A stretch of DNA of 64,000 nt. It comes from CAYWNK01 sp964459495. GTDB lineage: Bacteria > Planctomycetota > UBA1135 > GCA-002686595. The notes under the pieces are model-generated. The model was not told the DNA's origin, ran no database searches, and was given only the letters and a program-made list of their open reading frames with translations. Both the position numbers and the translations under genes were made by a program. The stretch is from assembly GCA_964459495.1 (NCBI GenBank), contig CAYWNK010000001.1, positions 49,377 to 113,376 on the forward strand. Reading direction: 5' to 3'. This document shows, piece by piece, positions 19,559-29,433 of this stretch (positions within the stretch are counted from its first letter, which is position 1; every line of letters begins with the position of its first letter).

Positions 19559-22009
19559 ATGGGGAAACGCTCGCGTTCATGGAGCTGGGCGCTGGCGATG
19601 CTGTGCCTAGTCGCAGTCTCTATTGGTGCAGCTCGCGCGGCTGTGGTCCAGGCTGCCGAGACTCAGGAGGTGGATATCTTGGTCCGGGGGCGGGTGCTGT
19701 TTCCCGACGGTTCGCCTGCAAGGGGGGCGGTCGTGCACCTGGTGACTTTCCACGATGGCCTGGGCGAGAATCCTCGGAAGTTCGTGCAGGCGGAACCGGT
19801 GGAGGTGAGCGGGACCGGCGAGTTCGCGGTGTCTTACGTACCGGGTCCTGGATATCGATGCGTCATGCGGGCGGAAATCGAGGGCCACGAACCGATTCGA
19901 TGGGAATGGAGTGAGCACCCTGCGCAGGGTTCCAAGACGTTGCCGGCCCATCGGTTTCAAGTGCCGTGCTTCGTGACGGGATCCATCGTCGGTCCCGATG
20001 GTGAGCTGCATACGGATGGCTGGCTTGTAGGCGCCTACACCGAAGGCGACTACTTCCGTTTGGGGATCCTTGGCGGCACCCTAGCGACCCCCGATCCCGA
20101 GACTGGTGAGTTTCGGATTGGACCCCTTGCTCCAGGGAAGTACGGGATTGTTGGGAGTCTGGGCACCAGGGCGAAAACGAAAACCGTGACTGCTCGCATT
20201 CATGCCGGGGAGCCCAACCATGTGGTTCTGATCTACGAGGGACCGAAGATCGAATCGAGCATCTCGATCGACGTCCAGTCTGCGCGCTACTCAGGTCTCG
20301 GTCTGTCAGGGCCGTTTTCCGGCCTGTCGGCTAGGGAGGGCTTGGTCGATGGGACGCGCTCCTACCTCTTTCTGTTGAAGCCTGACGGATCCATCCTCAC
20401 CGAAGCTGTTCAGCGAAAGGAAACCGTCAAGAGCCGGTGGTGGTTCTTGGATGTACCCAGGGGCGAGTACGTGGCAGAACTGAGGCATCCATGCTTTGAA
20501 CCAGTCCGCATCGAAGGGGTGATGACCGGGGTAGAGAAGAAGATCCGTCTTCGGGGTTCTGCCGGGATTGAGCTGGAGGTGCTCAGTAGCCAAGGGCGGC
20601 CCCTCGCGGAATACGAGCTGTCTCTTCGCTATGCGGAGCAAGAGATACCAATGCGAAGCTTCGAGATGCTGGCGGCTGGAAAGCCTGCACCGACGGATGG
20701 CCGCTTTGGGGCAATCGTTCCCGGCGTGATTGCTCTCTCCCTCAAGGGCGCCGGGGGAGAGCGCCAGTTGATCGATCTTGGAACGATTGAGCCGGGTGAG
20801 ACGCGGGCGGTGAGGGCCCAGCTTGCAGCCACCGAGCCGATGGAGATACGCGTGATCGACGCGGATGGGAAGCCGGCTGGAGGGATCAACGTGTTCACAG
20901 CAATGGGTGGGCGGGGGGCGGTCGAAGAGGTCGAGGATTGGCTCGATTCTCATGTGAGGACCTTGCCGGACCTGCGCAGTGAGGCGCCGGATGGGGTTGT
21001 TCGTACCGATTCCGATGGGAGGGCAAAGTTCAGTGCTGCGGTTCCTGGGCTTTGGACGCTGCGAGCCCGGTCGGGGCGCGCCCACGCGACGCGGACGCTG
21101 ATTCATCCCGAGCCGAACGGTGATCCGGTCATTCTCCAACTTCCCGCGATGGGCCGGCTCGAAGGCCGGCTGCTCAGCACGGAGGGATTCGACTGGTCGT
21201 CGGTGGAAGTCAGACTGTGGACCCAACTAGAGAACGGCTCCTACAGAACGTCAGCTTGGCTTGAGGAGGATCAAGGTCTCGACGAGCGCGGGGTGTTCGT
21301 GGTGAACGGGTTAGCTGCCGGAATGGTGCGCATTGAGATCCGGTTCAAGGCCAAGGAACAGGGCCCTGTGTTCGATTCAGGACTTCGGATGATCACGATG
21401 CAGTACGTCTCGATCATCGGCGGACTTCAGCAATGGGAGCTGGACCTTCGGCCGCATCTGCCAGTGGTCTGCGAGGCGACGGTGAGCGTGGACGGCAAAC
21501 CGTACCCCAATGCACGCGTGTTGCTGCTCTCACAGCAGCGCATGGAACGCTATGCAAAGCGCGGCAAAGTGCGCCAGGTGATGGGCAATGAGGCGCGGAC
21601 GAATGGCGATGGGCGCGCCGAGGTCACCAAGCTCAAGGTGGATCAGTCGTACACCGCATTCGTCATCGGCAGAGACGAAACCTGGGGGACGGCCATTGGG
21701 ATCGTGGAGGGCGCTGTCTATGGCGATCCCGTTCGCCTAACGGCATCCCTGGAACTGGTCGAACGGGAGGTGCTCGTGCGCAGCGCAAGTGGGGATACCT
21801 TCCCCGAAACCGAGTTCGGATGGGCCTCAAGGATGATGACCACCGACAGATCCAAGGGGCTGACCAACAGCGAATCCAAGATGACGCTGAACATGCCACG
21901 GGGGACCTACGCTCTATATCGCACTGATCGGTTCCGTCCGAAGCTTGTTGCCTTCAAGTGGCAAGCAGGCGAAGGCCCGCTAGTGATCGAACTTCCGGAG
22001 GAAAGATGA
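19559..22009 (+). CDS. Array paralog A2
   Basis: 816 aa from ATG 19559, with an AGAGG ribosome-binding site formed by the last codons of A1. An in-frame GTG at 19550 overlapping the A1 stop is the alternative start. A hydrophobic signal region (ALAMLCLVAVSIGAARA) is followed by VRGRVLFPDGSPARGAVV. Family landmarks in order: CFVTGSIVGPDGELHTDGW, SYLFLLKPDGSILTEAV, ELRHPCFEPVRIEGV, GFDWSSVEV, and an RMERYAKRGKVRQVMG segment shared closely with A3 and A5. The conserved C-terminal Trp-Ala-Cys is WAS here (Ser757), the only member of the eight lacking this Cys. Its TGA overlaps the A3 ATG, indicating translational coupling. Confidence 0.85.
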   Translation: MGKRSRSWSWALAMLCLVAVSIGAARAAVVQAAETQEVDILVRGRVLFPDGSPARGAVVHLVTFHDGLGENPRKFVQAEPVEVSGTGEFAVSYVPGPGYRCVMRAEIEGHEPIRWEWSEHPAQGSKTLPAHRFQVPCFVTGSIVGPDGELHTDGWLVGAYTEGDYFRLGILGGTLATPDPETGEFRIGPLAPGKYGIVGSLGTRAKTKTVTARIHAGEPNHVVLIYEGPKIESSISIDVQSARYSGLGLSGPFSGLSAREGLVDGTRSYLFLLKPDGSILTEAVQRKETVKSRWWFLDVPRGEYVAELRHPCFEPVRIEGVMTGVEKKIRLRGSAGIELEVLSSQGRPLAEYELSLRYAEQEIPMRSFEMLAAGKPAPTDGRFGAIVPGVIALSLKGAGGERQLIDLGTIEPGETRAVRAQLAATEPMEIRVIDADGKPAGGINVFTAMGGRGAVEEVEDWLDSHVRTLPDLRSEAPDGVVRTDSDGRAKFSAAVPGLWTLRARSGRAHATRTLIHPEPNGDPVILQLPAMGRLEGRLLSTEGFDWSSVEVRLWTQLENGSYRTSAWLEEDQGLDERGVFVVNGLAAGMVRIEIRFKAKEQGPVFDSGLRMITMQYVSIIGGLQQWELDLRPHLPVVCEATVSVDGKPYPNARVLLLSQQRMERYAKRGKVRQVMGNEARTNGDGRAEVTKLKVDQSYTAFVIGRDETWGTAIGIVEGAVYGDPVRLTASLELVEREVLVRSASGDTFPETEFGWASRMMTTDRSKGLTNSESKMTLNMPRGTYALYRTDRFRPKLVAFKWQAGEGPLVIELPEER

Positions 22010-24456
22010 TGCTGTCGATGTTGATTGCTTCGCGGCTCTGGATCCACACTCTGGGCCTACTGACGCTGGTCGGGATGGCCCTTGTTGCCAGCGGCACGGC
22101 AGAAGGCCTAGGGATCGAAGCCCAGGACAAGAAGGCCTGGGTGCGTGGACGAGTGCTGATGCCCGACGGATCGCCGGCCAAGGGCGCCACGGTGAGCCTG
22201 GCGACTTGGGAGAGCCGGACGGGGTCGAACGCTCGGGTGATGAAGAACTCGGATCCGGTGAAGACCGGCAAGACAGGCGGATTCTCGATCTCGTACTCAC
22301 CCGAGCCTGACTCCAAATGCAAGATGACCGCGAAGCTCGAGGGCTACGAGCCTCTCGAATGGCGCTGGGAGAAACACCCTTCGGGGGCGCCGAAAACGTT
22401 CCCGGCCCGCAGGCTCAATGTGCCCTGTCGCGTCACCGGCTCGATCGTTGGATCCGATGGTGAGCTGCTGACCGACGGCTGGCGGGTCGTCGCGAAGGCC
22501 CAGGGCGATTGGCTTTCTTTTCGTCGGGGCTCGTACAGGCCCTTCACCCCGGACCCGGATACCGGTGAGTTTCAGCTCGAACCCCTGGCTCCTGGACTGG
22601 TGGAGATCTCCGGACGACACAACACGGGGGTGCGAACGGAAACGGTGGATGTTCAGGTTCGTCCAGGAGAACCGGCGCACGTGGTGCTGGCTTATGAAGG
22701 GCCAGACTTGGATTCGAGCCTATCGATCGAAGTGAGATCGGAGCACTACCCAGGCCTGTGGCTAGGGGGGGCGGCACCCGGTAGCCCCTCCGCGAGCGAA
22801 CCCATCGACCCAGATCGGTCGTACCTGTTCCTACTGGATCACGACGGTTCGGTTCTCGCGGAGGCGGTGCAGGTAGAGAGAAGCTATGGGAATCGCTGGT
22901 GGTTCATGGATGTGCCGAGGGCGGAATATGTGGTCGAGTTGCGGCATCCCTACTTCCAGCCGGTCCGCATGGAGGGAGTGATGATTGGGCTGAACCACGG
23001 GATCCAGCTGGTCGGAGCTGCCGAAATCGTCCTGGAGGTGTTCTCTAGCAAGGGCGTGCGGATCGACGAATACGAGCTAGAGATTCGCTACAGCGGGGAG
23101 GGCATGCGGGTCCGCAGCTTTCCGCTGCTTGGGGCTGGGAAGCCGGCGCCGGGGGGCGGCCGTTTCGAGGGCCTCCTGCCTGGCAATGCGACGCTCTTGC
23201 TGAAGAGTCCAGTGGGCGAGAGCCTAGCTTTGGAGCTGGGATTCCTAGAGCCCGGCGAAGCACGCCATGTGAGGGCACAGCTGGAATCGACCCTGCCCAT
23301 AGATGTGCTGGTGATCGATGCGAGTGGAAAGCCTGTGGAGGGTCTGGAGGTGCGGGCAGCCATGGGCACGGCCAGCGACCTGGATGACATCGAGGGGATA
23401 TTCAACCGAGTTGTGCCGGCTTCGATCCCTTCGGTGCCGGAGGAGGTTCTGCGGACCAACGCCGAGGGGCAGGTCTGCATCGTGGATGCGGTTGCTGGTC
23501 GGTGGACGGTGCGGGCCATCGCGTCCAGCTATGCGGACACGACGCGAACACTGGATCATCCGCTGCCGGGGGGAGAAGCGCTTGTTCTGCAGCTACCGGT
23601 GCTGGGGGATCTCGAGGGGCAGCTGTATGCGGTGCCAGAATTCGACTGGTCGATGGTGGACCTGACCGCAATCGTTGACGACAAGGGCGACGCGTTCAGC
23701 TGGTCCTCCTGGTTGGACGAGGAGCCCTTGATCGACGGGGGAGGGGCGTTCGTCTTGAACGGGCTTCCTGCCGGCAAGGTGCGCCTTCACCTATCGCTCG
23801 ACAAGTGGGCCCCCGAGGGCGGGAACAAGGACCGCAGCATCACCACGAAAACGGTGGAGATCGTCGGCGGGCCACAACGGTTGGAGCTGGACCTCAGGCC
23901 GCATCTGCCGGCGGCCTGCAAAGCGACCGTGCGGCTGGATGGGAAACCCTGTGGGGGCGCTCGGGTGGTGCTCGTATCCCAGAAGCGTATGGAGCGCTAT
24001 GAGGAGCGTGCTCGGGTACGACAGGTGCTCGGGAATGAGAGCACGACGGATTCAGAGGGCTCGGCTTTCGTAGCCGGCTTGAACGATGGCGAGGCCTATG
24101 CCGCATTGATCGTCGGCGAGGAGGATGCTTGGATCGCTTCAGTCGGCCTTGTGGAGAAGGCAACCTATGCCAGTCCAGCGCGGCTTGTTGCTTCCCTGTC
24201 GATGGTTGAGCGGGAGGTCCAAATCCGCAGTCAATCCGGGGAGCCGTTGCCAAAGGCCGAGTATGGCTGGGCGTGCCGGTTCATTGCCGCCTCCGGCTGC
24301 AAGATGGTGACGAGCAGCAACTCCCGGATGACGCTGCGCATGCCGTCGGGAACCTACAGCCTGTACCGCACGGGCCAGCGACGGCCCGTGTTGGTCCCCT
24401 TTGAGTGGCAGGCGGGGGAGGGACCGCTGGTGATCGAGATGCCGGAGGACGAATGA
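22006..24456 (+). CDS. Array paralog A3
   Basis: 816 aa. The ATG at 22006 overlaps the A2 stop in an ATGA junction and has a strong GGAGGAAAG ribosome-binding site; the neighbouring ATG at 22009 is an alternative. The signal peptide ends around residues 31-35. Landmarks: VRGRVLMPDGSPAKGATV, CRVTGSIVGSDGELLTDGW, SYLFLLDHDGSVLAEAV, LRHPYFQPVRMEGV, EFDWSMVDL and RMERYEERARVRQVLG. The C-terminal block has Cys757 plus a second Cys765 (C-x7-C), a spacing otherwise seen only in A7 and A8. Same length and close similarity to A2 suggest these two derive from a recent duplication. A gap of 82 bp separates it from A4. Confidence 0.85.
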   Translation: MMLSMLIASRLWIHTLGLLTLVGMALVASGTAEGLGIEAQDKKAWVRGRVLMPDGSPAKGATVSLATWESRTGSNARVMKNSDPVKTGKTGGFSISYSPEPDSKCKMTAKLEGYEPLEWRWEKHPSGAPKTFPARRLNVPCRVTGSIVGSDGELLTDGWRVVAKAQGDWLSFRRGSYRPFTPDPDTGEFQLEPLAPGLVEISGRHNTGVRTETVDVQVRPGEPAHVVLAYEGPDLDSSLSIEVRSEHYPGLWLGGAAPGSPSASEPIDPDRSYLFLLDHDGSVLAEAVQVERSYGNRWWFMDVPRAEYVVELRHPYFQPVRMEGVMIGLNHGIQLVGAAEIVLEVFSSKGVRIDEYELEIRYSGEGMRVRSFPLLGAGKPAPGGGRFEGLLPGNATLLLKSPVGESLALELGFLEPGEARHVRAQLESTLPIDVLVIDASGKPVEGLEVRAAMGTASDLDDIEGIFNRVVPASIPSVPEEVLRTNAEGQVCIVDAVAGRWTVRAIASSYADTTRTLDHPLPGGEALVLQLPVLGDLEGQLYAVPEFDWSMVDLTAIVDDKGDAFSWSSWLDEEPLIDGGGAFVLNGLPAGKVRLHLSLDKWAPEGGNKDRSITTKTVEIVGGPQRLELDLRPHLPAACKATVRLDGKPCGGARVVLVSQKRMERYEERARVRQVLGNESTTDSEGSAFVAGLNDGEAYAALIVGEEDAWIASVGLVEKATYASPARLVASLSMVEREVQIRSQSGEPLPKAEYGWACRFIAASGCKMVTSSNSRMTLRMPSGTYSLYRTGQRRPVLVPFEWQAGEGPLVIEMPEDE

Positions 24457-24538
24457 AATTCCCCTGGTTCGAGTTGGCGGACTGTCACCGCGCTCCGTAC
24501 GCGGTCTAGTGGAATTCAGTACCCAAGCCCTGCCAAGC

Positions 24539-26872
24539 ATGCACGAATCACGACTGCTGACTATTGCGCTCATCGTCTGCATGGCCTTCGCTGGAGCCCA
24601 GAGCGTGCAGGCTCAGAGAGGTGAGGCTCGGGTGATCGGGAGGGTGCTGCTAGAGGATGGTTCTCCCGCGGTCGGTGCGCGCATTGAGCTGGTCACGCAG
24701 GTAAGTTTGCCTGATGGGAACGGCAAAAAGACACGGTGGTCTGGTACTGGAAAATCAGACAGCTCTGGGGCCTTCTCGATGGCCTTTGTGCCGGGCCTGG
24801 ATTTCGAGAGCAAGTTGACCGCAAGTCTCCCGGGCTACCTGGCGCTGGAGTGGACGTGGAACGAAGTCCCTGCCGAGGGTGTGAAGACGCTGCCCGATCG
24901 GCGCTTTGACAACGGCCTCTATGTGACAGGTTCGATCGTGGACGGGGAAGGCAACCTGCTGACTGAGGGATGGCGGGTGTCGGTGAAGTCACGGGGCATT
25001 GACAATGCTCGCTCGGTTGGCCGAATCCGCTTTGCCCCGGATCGCGCAACCGGTCACTTTCGGATCGGACCGCTGACGCCTGGAGAAATCGAGCTGCAGG
25101 GCATCGACAAGCATGGCCTCAAGACGGAGACCCTGGTGGTGCAGGTGGGTGCAGGCGAGGCCGCCCATGTGCTGCTACGCCAGGCAGGCAAAAGCGCGTT
25201 TCGCAGCATCTTCGTCAAAGCTCTGCCCGCGCAAATCTCGGGACTGGGTCTCAAGGGTCCCTTCTCGGGGGGGCTTGGAGCATCGGATCGCACCTTCCTG
25301 TTTCTACTGGACCGCGATGGTTCGGTGCTCGCCGAAGCGCTCTGGCTGCTGCCCAAGACCTCCGGCACATGGTGGTTCGCCGATGTGGCTCCGGCGGAGT
25401 ACTCGCTGGAGCTTAGGCACCCACTGTTCGAGCCGGTCCGCGTCGATGGGCTTAGCCCAGGAAGAACGGAGCAGATCCAGCTCGTCGGCAGCGCGGCTCT
25501 CGAGGTCCGGGTGCTCGACCCCGGTGGGAACCCCGTGCCGGACTACAAGGCCGAGGTTCGGTACGTCGATGGGCGAAGGAACCAGGCCTATCCCCTGCTT
25601 TCATCGGGCTTGACTCAGGCAGGTGCGGAGCGCTTTCCGGGGATTGTGCCCGGCGAACTTCGCTTGTTCGTCGGGACCCCAGGTGGGCAGCGGATTGGGG
25701 TGGACCTCGGTTTGGTCATCGCAGGAGAGACGCGGCGGGTCGACGTTCGCATCGCGCCTAGTCAGCCCCTGGTGGTCGAGGTCATCGACCATAAGGGCCG
25801 AGCGGTCGAGGGCATTGAGCTGAGCTACCTTTCAACCGCCGGCGACAATCGGTCGCTCGGAGTGGGGGTGGCACGTACGGGTTCGGGCGGGCGACACGCA
25901 ATCGAAGATGCGTTCGCAGGACCTTGGATTGTGGAGGTGCCCTCCGCGCCCTATGGCAAGGCCCGACAGAACGTGGAGCATCCGCAGCCCGGCGGTGGCC
26001 CGGTGGTGCTTCAGCTGTCCGCGCTCGGCAGTGTCCGCGGTCGGTTGCGATCTTACGAGGGCTTTGACTTCTCAAGCGTCGAGCTCTGGGTGGTGCTCGA
26101 TGATCACATGAACAGTCTGCGTTGGAGGCAAGAGCACGGGGAGGAGCTGAAGGTGGATTCGGATGGCCGGTTCCTGCTGACTGGCCTGCCCATCGGCGGT
26201 GCTCAGTTCGCGCTCTTTCACGATGGGCTTCCTAGGAGCGCGGGAATGGCCGGCAATGGGGTGTTCCTTCGGGAAACCGAGATCGTCGAGGGCGATCAGG
26301 ACTGGGAACTGGACCTGGCACCGCTTCTGCGTGCTTCTTGCGAGGTGAGCTTGGACGGCAAGGCACAGATCGGGTTGCGGGTGGCGCTCCTCAACGAAGG
26401 GATGATGAACGCGATCACTAGCGCAGCGTTTCCCGTCCAGCCACCATCTAGGATGGTGCCGTTGGACGAGGATGGGCGCGCCCTGGTGCGGGACCTCAAG
26501 CCCAGAACGCTTCATACGGTGGTTGCTGTTGATCCGGTCGACAAGTGGGCCGTGCCGATAGGCGAGGTGCGCACCAAGGCCTATGGCGACGACGTTCGTA
26601 TCGAGTGCTCGTTGCAGCTGGTCGAGCGCGAGGTCCTGGTTCGCAACGCCAAGGGCAAGCCCCTACCCCATGTCGAGTTTGGCTGGTCCTGCCAGGGCTT
26701 GGCGCCGACCGGAGCCCGAGCAGAGGCCGACGCAGAGGGAAAGTTCATGCTGCGTATGCCGCCGGGCATGTACAGCTTGTTCCGCACGGGTCAGGACCGC
26801 CCGACTCTCGCTTCTTTTGTCTGGGAGGCTGGGAACGGGCCGCTGGTGATCGATCTAGCGTCAAAGAGGTGA
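24539..26872 (+). CDS. Array paralog A4
   Basis: 777 aa from ATG 24539; a GTG at 24509 is a weaker alternative. The signal peptide ends at about VQA/QR (residue 25). Landmarks: VIGRVLLEDGSPAVGARI, YVTGSIVDGEGNLLTEGW without the preceding Cys of A1-A3, FLFLLDRDGSVLAEA, ELRHPLFEPVRVDGL, GFDFSSVELW and the C-terminal WSCQG (Cys718). The RMERY segment is replaced by a shorter GMMNAITSAAF region, accounting for part of the length difference. It ends in DLASKR rather than the MPEDE-type tail of its neighbours. A 72-bp gap precedes A5, so independent initiation is possible at both ends. Confidence 0.85.
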   Translation: MHESRLLTIALIVCMAFAGAQSVQAQRGEARVIGRVLLEDGSPAVGARIELVTQVSLPDGNGKKTRWSGTGKSDSSGAFSMAFVPGLDFESKLTASLPGYLALEWTWNEVPAEGVKTLPDRRFDNGLYVTGSIVDGEGNLLTEGWRVSVKSRGIDNARSVGRIRFAPDRATGHFRIGPLTPGEIELQGIDKHGLKTETLVVQVGAGEAAHVLLRQAGKSAFRSIFVKALPAQISGLGLKGPFSGGLGASDRTFLFLLDRDGSVLAEALWLLPKTSGTWWFADVAPAEYSLELRHPLFEPVRVDGLSPGRTEQIQLVGSAALEVRVLDPGGNPVPDYKAEVRYVDGRRNQAYPLLSSGLTQAGAERFPGIVPGELRLFVGTPGGQRIGVDLGLVIAGETRRVDVRIAPSQPLVVEVIDHKGRAVEGIELSYLSTAGDNRSLGVGVARTGSGGRHAIEDAFAGPWIVEVPSAPYGKARQNVEHPQPGGGPVVLQLSALGSVRGRLRSYEGFDFSSVELWVVLDDHMNSLRWRQEHGEELKVDSDGRFLLTGLPIGGAQFALFHDGLPRSAGMAGNGVFLRETEIVEGDQDWELDLAPLLRASCEVSLDGKAQIGLRVALLNEGMMNAITSAAFPVQPPSRMVPLDEDGRALVRDLKPRTLHTVVAVDPVDKWAVPIGEVRTKAYGDDVRIECSLQLVEREVLVRNAKGKPLPHVEFGWSCQGLAPTGARAEADAEGKFMLRMPPGMYSLFRTGQDRPTLASFVWEAGNGPLVIDLASKR

Positions 26873-26944
26873 GGGATCTCAAATTCGCGTCCGATTGCTG
26901 TCAAATAGGGGCGTATCTGAGAGAAACGACATCTGCTCCAATCC

Positions 26945-29368
26945 ATGACCATGCTCCACCAGGCTCGCACCCTGACGCTCCCGCTGCTCCTGCTCTTCGG
27001 GGGGGTATTCCTTTTGGCCTTGCCCCTGCACGCGGCTGTTCAAAACGATGAGGTCGAGGTGCGCGGGCGCGTCCTATTGCCGGATGGTTCCCCGGCCGTC
27101 GGTACCAAACTTGAACTCACCGTTCACCCGACCCAACAGCAAGCGAGGGGGGGGGCATCTCTGGCACTGTCGGTCACGGCGGATGAAGCGGGGCGATTCT
27201 CCATACGCTATGCCCCCGAAGAGGGCGTTGAGTGCATGCTCACCGCCGAATTGTCCGGGTACTCTACGCTGACCTGGGATTGGGCAGGGCACCCCAAGGA
27301 CGGCCTGAAGTTGCTGGCGGAGCGAAGCTTTGCGGAGCCTCTTTTCATCACTGGTTCGATCCTCGACGCGAATGGCGAGCTGCAGATCGAGGGTTGGTCG
27401 GTGTTCGCATTCACAGACGCCGCGGTTATCTTCCGAAATGCAAGCCAGGTCAGGAATTTCGAGCCGGATCCAGCCACCGGAGTCTTCCGCATCGGTCCGT
27501 TGGATCCGGGCACGTACGGCCTGGGCGCGAGCAGTGAACTAGGTGGCTTAATCCAACACGGCAGCGTTCACGTGAAGGCCGGAAAGCAGGCCAAGGTGCT
27601 CTTGCGCTTTGAGGGCCGTCTGGCGGATCGTAACAGCATCACGATTCTAACTGCTTCGACGGGGGTCATTGGCCCTCGACTCAATGGACCCTTTCCGAGT
27701 GAGCTCGGCGTCGAGGAACACCCCTACCTCTTCCTGTTGGACGGAAAGGGTGAGGTCTTGGCAGAGGCCAGCCAAACCAAGGGCGTGTCCCGAGGCTATT
27801 GGTCGTTTGAGAATGTACCCCCTGGGGAGTACGCGGTGGAGTTGCGGCATCCGTTGTTCGAACCCGTACGCATCGAGGGTGTGAGCACGGGGAGCAAGGA
27901 GACGATCCAGCTGGTCGGCAACGCCGCGATTGAGCTTGCGGTGACGAGCAGCGAGGGGGTTGCTCTCAGGGATTACCACGTTGGCATCCGCTATCCCACC
28001 AGTGACTCCCTGGTCCACCTAACAACCCCCCTGGTCGGACCCACCACGACGTCAGCAGGGGATCAGCTGTTCGATGGGATTGTGGCGGGCCGAATCAGCC
28101 TAAGCGTCGAAGCCGCGACGGGGGAGCAGCGGGACGTGGAGATGGGTCTGTTGTTGCCCGGGGAGACTCGCAGGGTCGAGGTACGGCTGGCGGCCGTGGT
28201 TCCCATGGAGGTGCAGGTGCTCGACCCGGATGGGTTGCCGCTGGAAGGGGCGGTACTGGAGTGCACGAGAGGGGAATTCGGGGACTCTGCCATCACGCGT
28301 GTCTACCGATCGAGCGCGAACCTGGCGAAAAGCGGTGGCGATGAAGCGGTGGAAGAACCGCTGACGACCGGCGCCGACGGACGCTGCGTCCTTCGCGACC
28401 TGATCCCCGGACAATGGAGCATACGGGTCCAATCGCAGGACTTCGGTACGGTCAGCCGAACCGTGGAGCACTTAGAGGCAGATACAGGGCCAGTGGTGAT
28501 CCGACTGCCCCGTGTGGCCCGTCTCGAAGGCCGACTGCGCTGCAGGGAGGGCTTCGACTTTAGCGCCGTCGAGGTGCTGGTTTGGCACGAGGGATCATCC
28601 GGAATCGATTCCGAAAACACGGCGATCCTGGCCTCGGTCCAGATCGGCCCTGAGGGGCGTTTCAGTGTGCCCGGCCTGCCGCTTGGCAAGGCGAAACTTC
28701 TCTTTCAGGCGGAGGGGTTTCCAGAGTCCGGCTCCGTACAACAGGGCGGGTCGATCTTGCGGACTGTCGAGATGACCGGCGGGGTGCAGGAGTGGGAACT
28801 GGACCTCGAACCACTCCTGATGGCGGCGTGTCAGGTGAAGTTGAGGCTGGGCGAGGGTTCGTCCGGCGAGATGCGTATTGTGCTGGTTTCGGAGAAACGC
28901 ATGACGCGCTACGCCAAGAGGCCGGTGGTTCGCAAGCTGCTCGGTAGTGGTGCCATGGTCGAACCCGGGGGTGACGCGAGGGTCACAGGCCTTGTTCCCG
29001 CTACGGGCTACACGGTGTTCGCCGTGGGCGCGGACGATGGCTGGGCTGTGGCCGTGGGGCAGGTGAAGACGAAGTCCTACTTCGAGGAAGTGCAGTTTCA
29101 GGGCCAATTGCAGCTGGTCGAACGCGAGGTTTCGGTTCGGGGGGCCGGTGGGGAAGGCCTGGCGAACATCGACATTGGCTGGGCTTGCCAGAGGGTGGCG
29201 GCGGCCCAAGCAAGAGCGACCACGAACGCAGAAGGGAAATTCACCCTGCGGATGCCGACGGGGTCGTACAGCATCTACCGCGCGGATCAAAGGCGACCTG
29301 CGCTCGTGCCGTTTGAGTGGCAGGCGGGAGCGGGGCCCCTTGCAATCGAAATGCCGGAGGATAAATGA
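26945..29368 (+). CDS. Array paralog A5
   Basis: 807 aa from ATG 26945 (26951 also possible). A long hydrophobic signal core (TLPLLLLFGGVFLLALP) ends near LHA/AV, residue 30. Landmarks: VRGRVLLPDGSPAVGTKL, FITGSILDANGELQIEGW, YLFLLDGKGEVLAEA, ELRHPLFEPVRIEGV, GFDFSAVEVLVW, RMTRYAKRPVVRKLLG and the C-terminal WACQR (Cys748) with an MPEDK end. The last codons provide GGAGG followed by ATGA at 29365-29368, which could start A6 directly. Confidence 0.85.
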   Translation: MTMLHQARTLTLPLLLLFGGVFLLALPLHAAVQNDEVEVRGRVLLPDGSPAVGTKLELTVHPTQQQARGGASLALSVTADEAGRFSIRYAPEEGVECMLTAELSGYSTLTWDWAGHPKDGLKLLAERSFAEPLFITGSILDANGELQIEGWSVFAFTDAAVIFRNASQVRNFEPDPATGVFRIGPLDPGTYGLGASSELGGLIQHGSVHVKAGKQAKVLLRFEGRLADRNSITILTASTGVIGPRLNGPFPSELGVEEHPYLFLLDGKGEVLAEASQTKGVSRGYWSFENVPPGEYAVELRHPLFEPVRIEGVSTGSKETIQLVGNAAIELAVTSSEGVALRDYHVGIRYPTSDSLVHLTTPLVGPTTTSAGDQLFDGIVAGRISLSVEAATGEQRDVEMGLLLPGETRRVEVRLAAVVPMEVQVLDPDGLPLEGAVLECTRGEFGDSAITRVYRSSANLAKSGGDEAVEEPLTTGADGRCVLRDLIPGQWSIRVQSQDFGTVSRTVEHLEADTGPVVIRLPRVARLEGRLRCREGFDFSAVEVLVWHEGSSGIDSENTAILASVQIGPEGRFSVPGLPLGKAKLLFQAEGFPESGSVQQGGSILRTVEMTGGVQEWELDLEPLLMAACQVKLRLGEGSSGEMRIVLVSEKRMTRYAKRPVVRKLLGSGAMVEPGGDARVTGLVPATGYTVFAVGADDGWAVAVGQVKTKSYFEEVQFQGQLQLVEREVSVRGAGGEGLANIDIGWACQRVAAAQARATTNAEGKFTLRMPTGSYSIYRADQRRPALVPFEWQAGAGPLAIEMPEDK

Positions 29369-29433
29369 GCTTGGCCGATCCGTGTTTCGCTGCAACCAGC
29401 CGGACGCGGGAACCTAGAGCCTCCTACCTAGTC

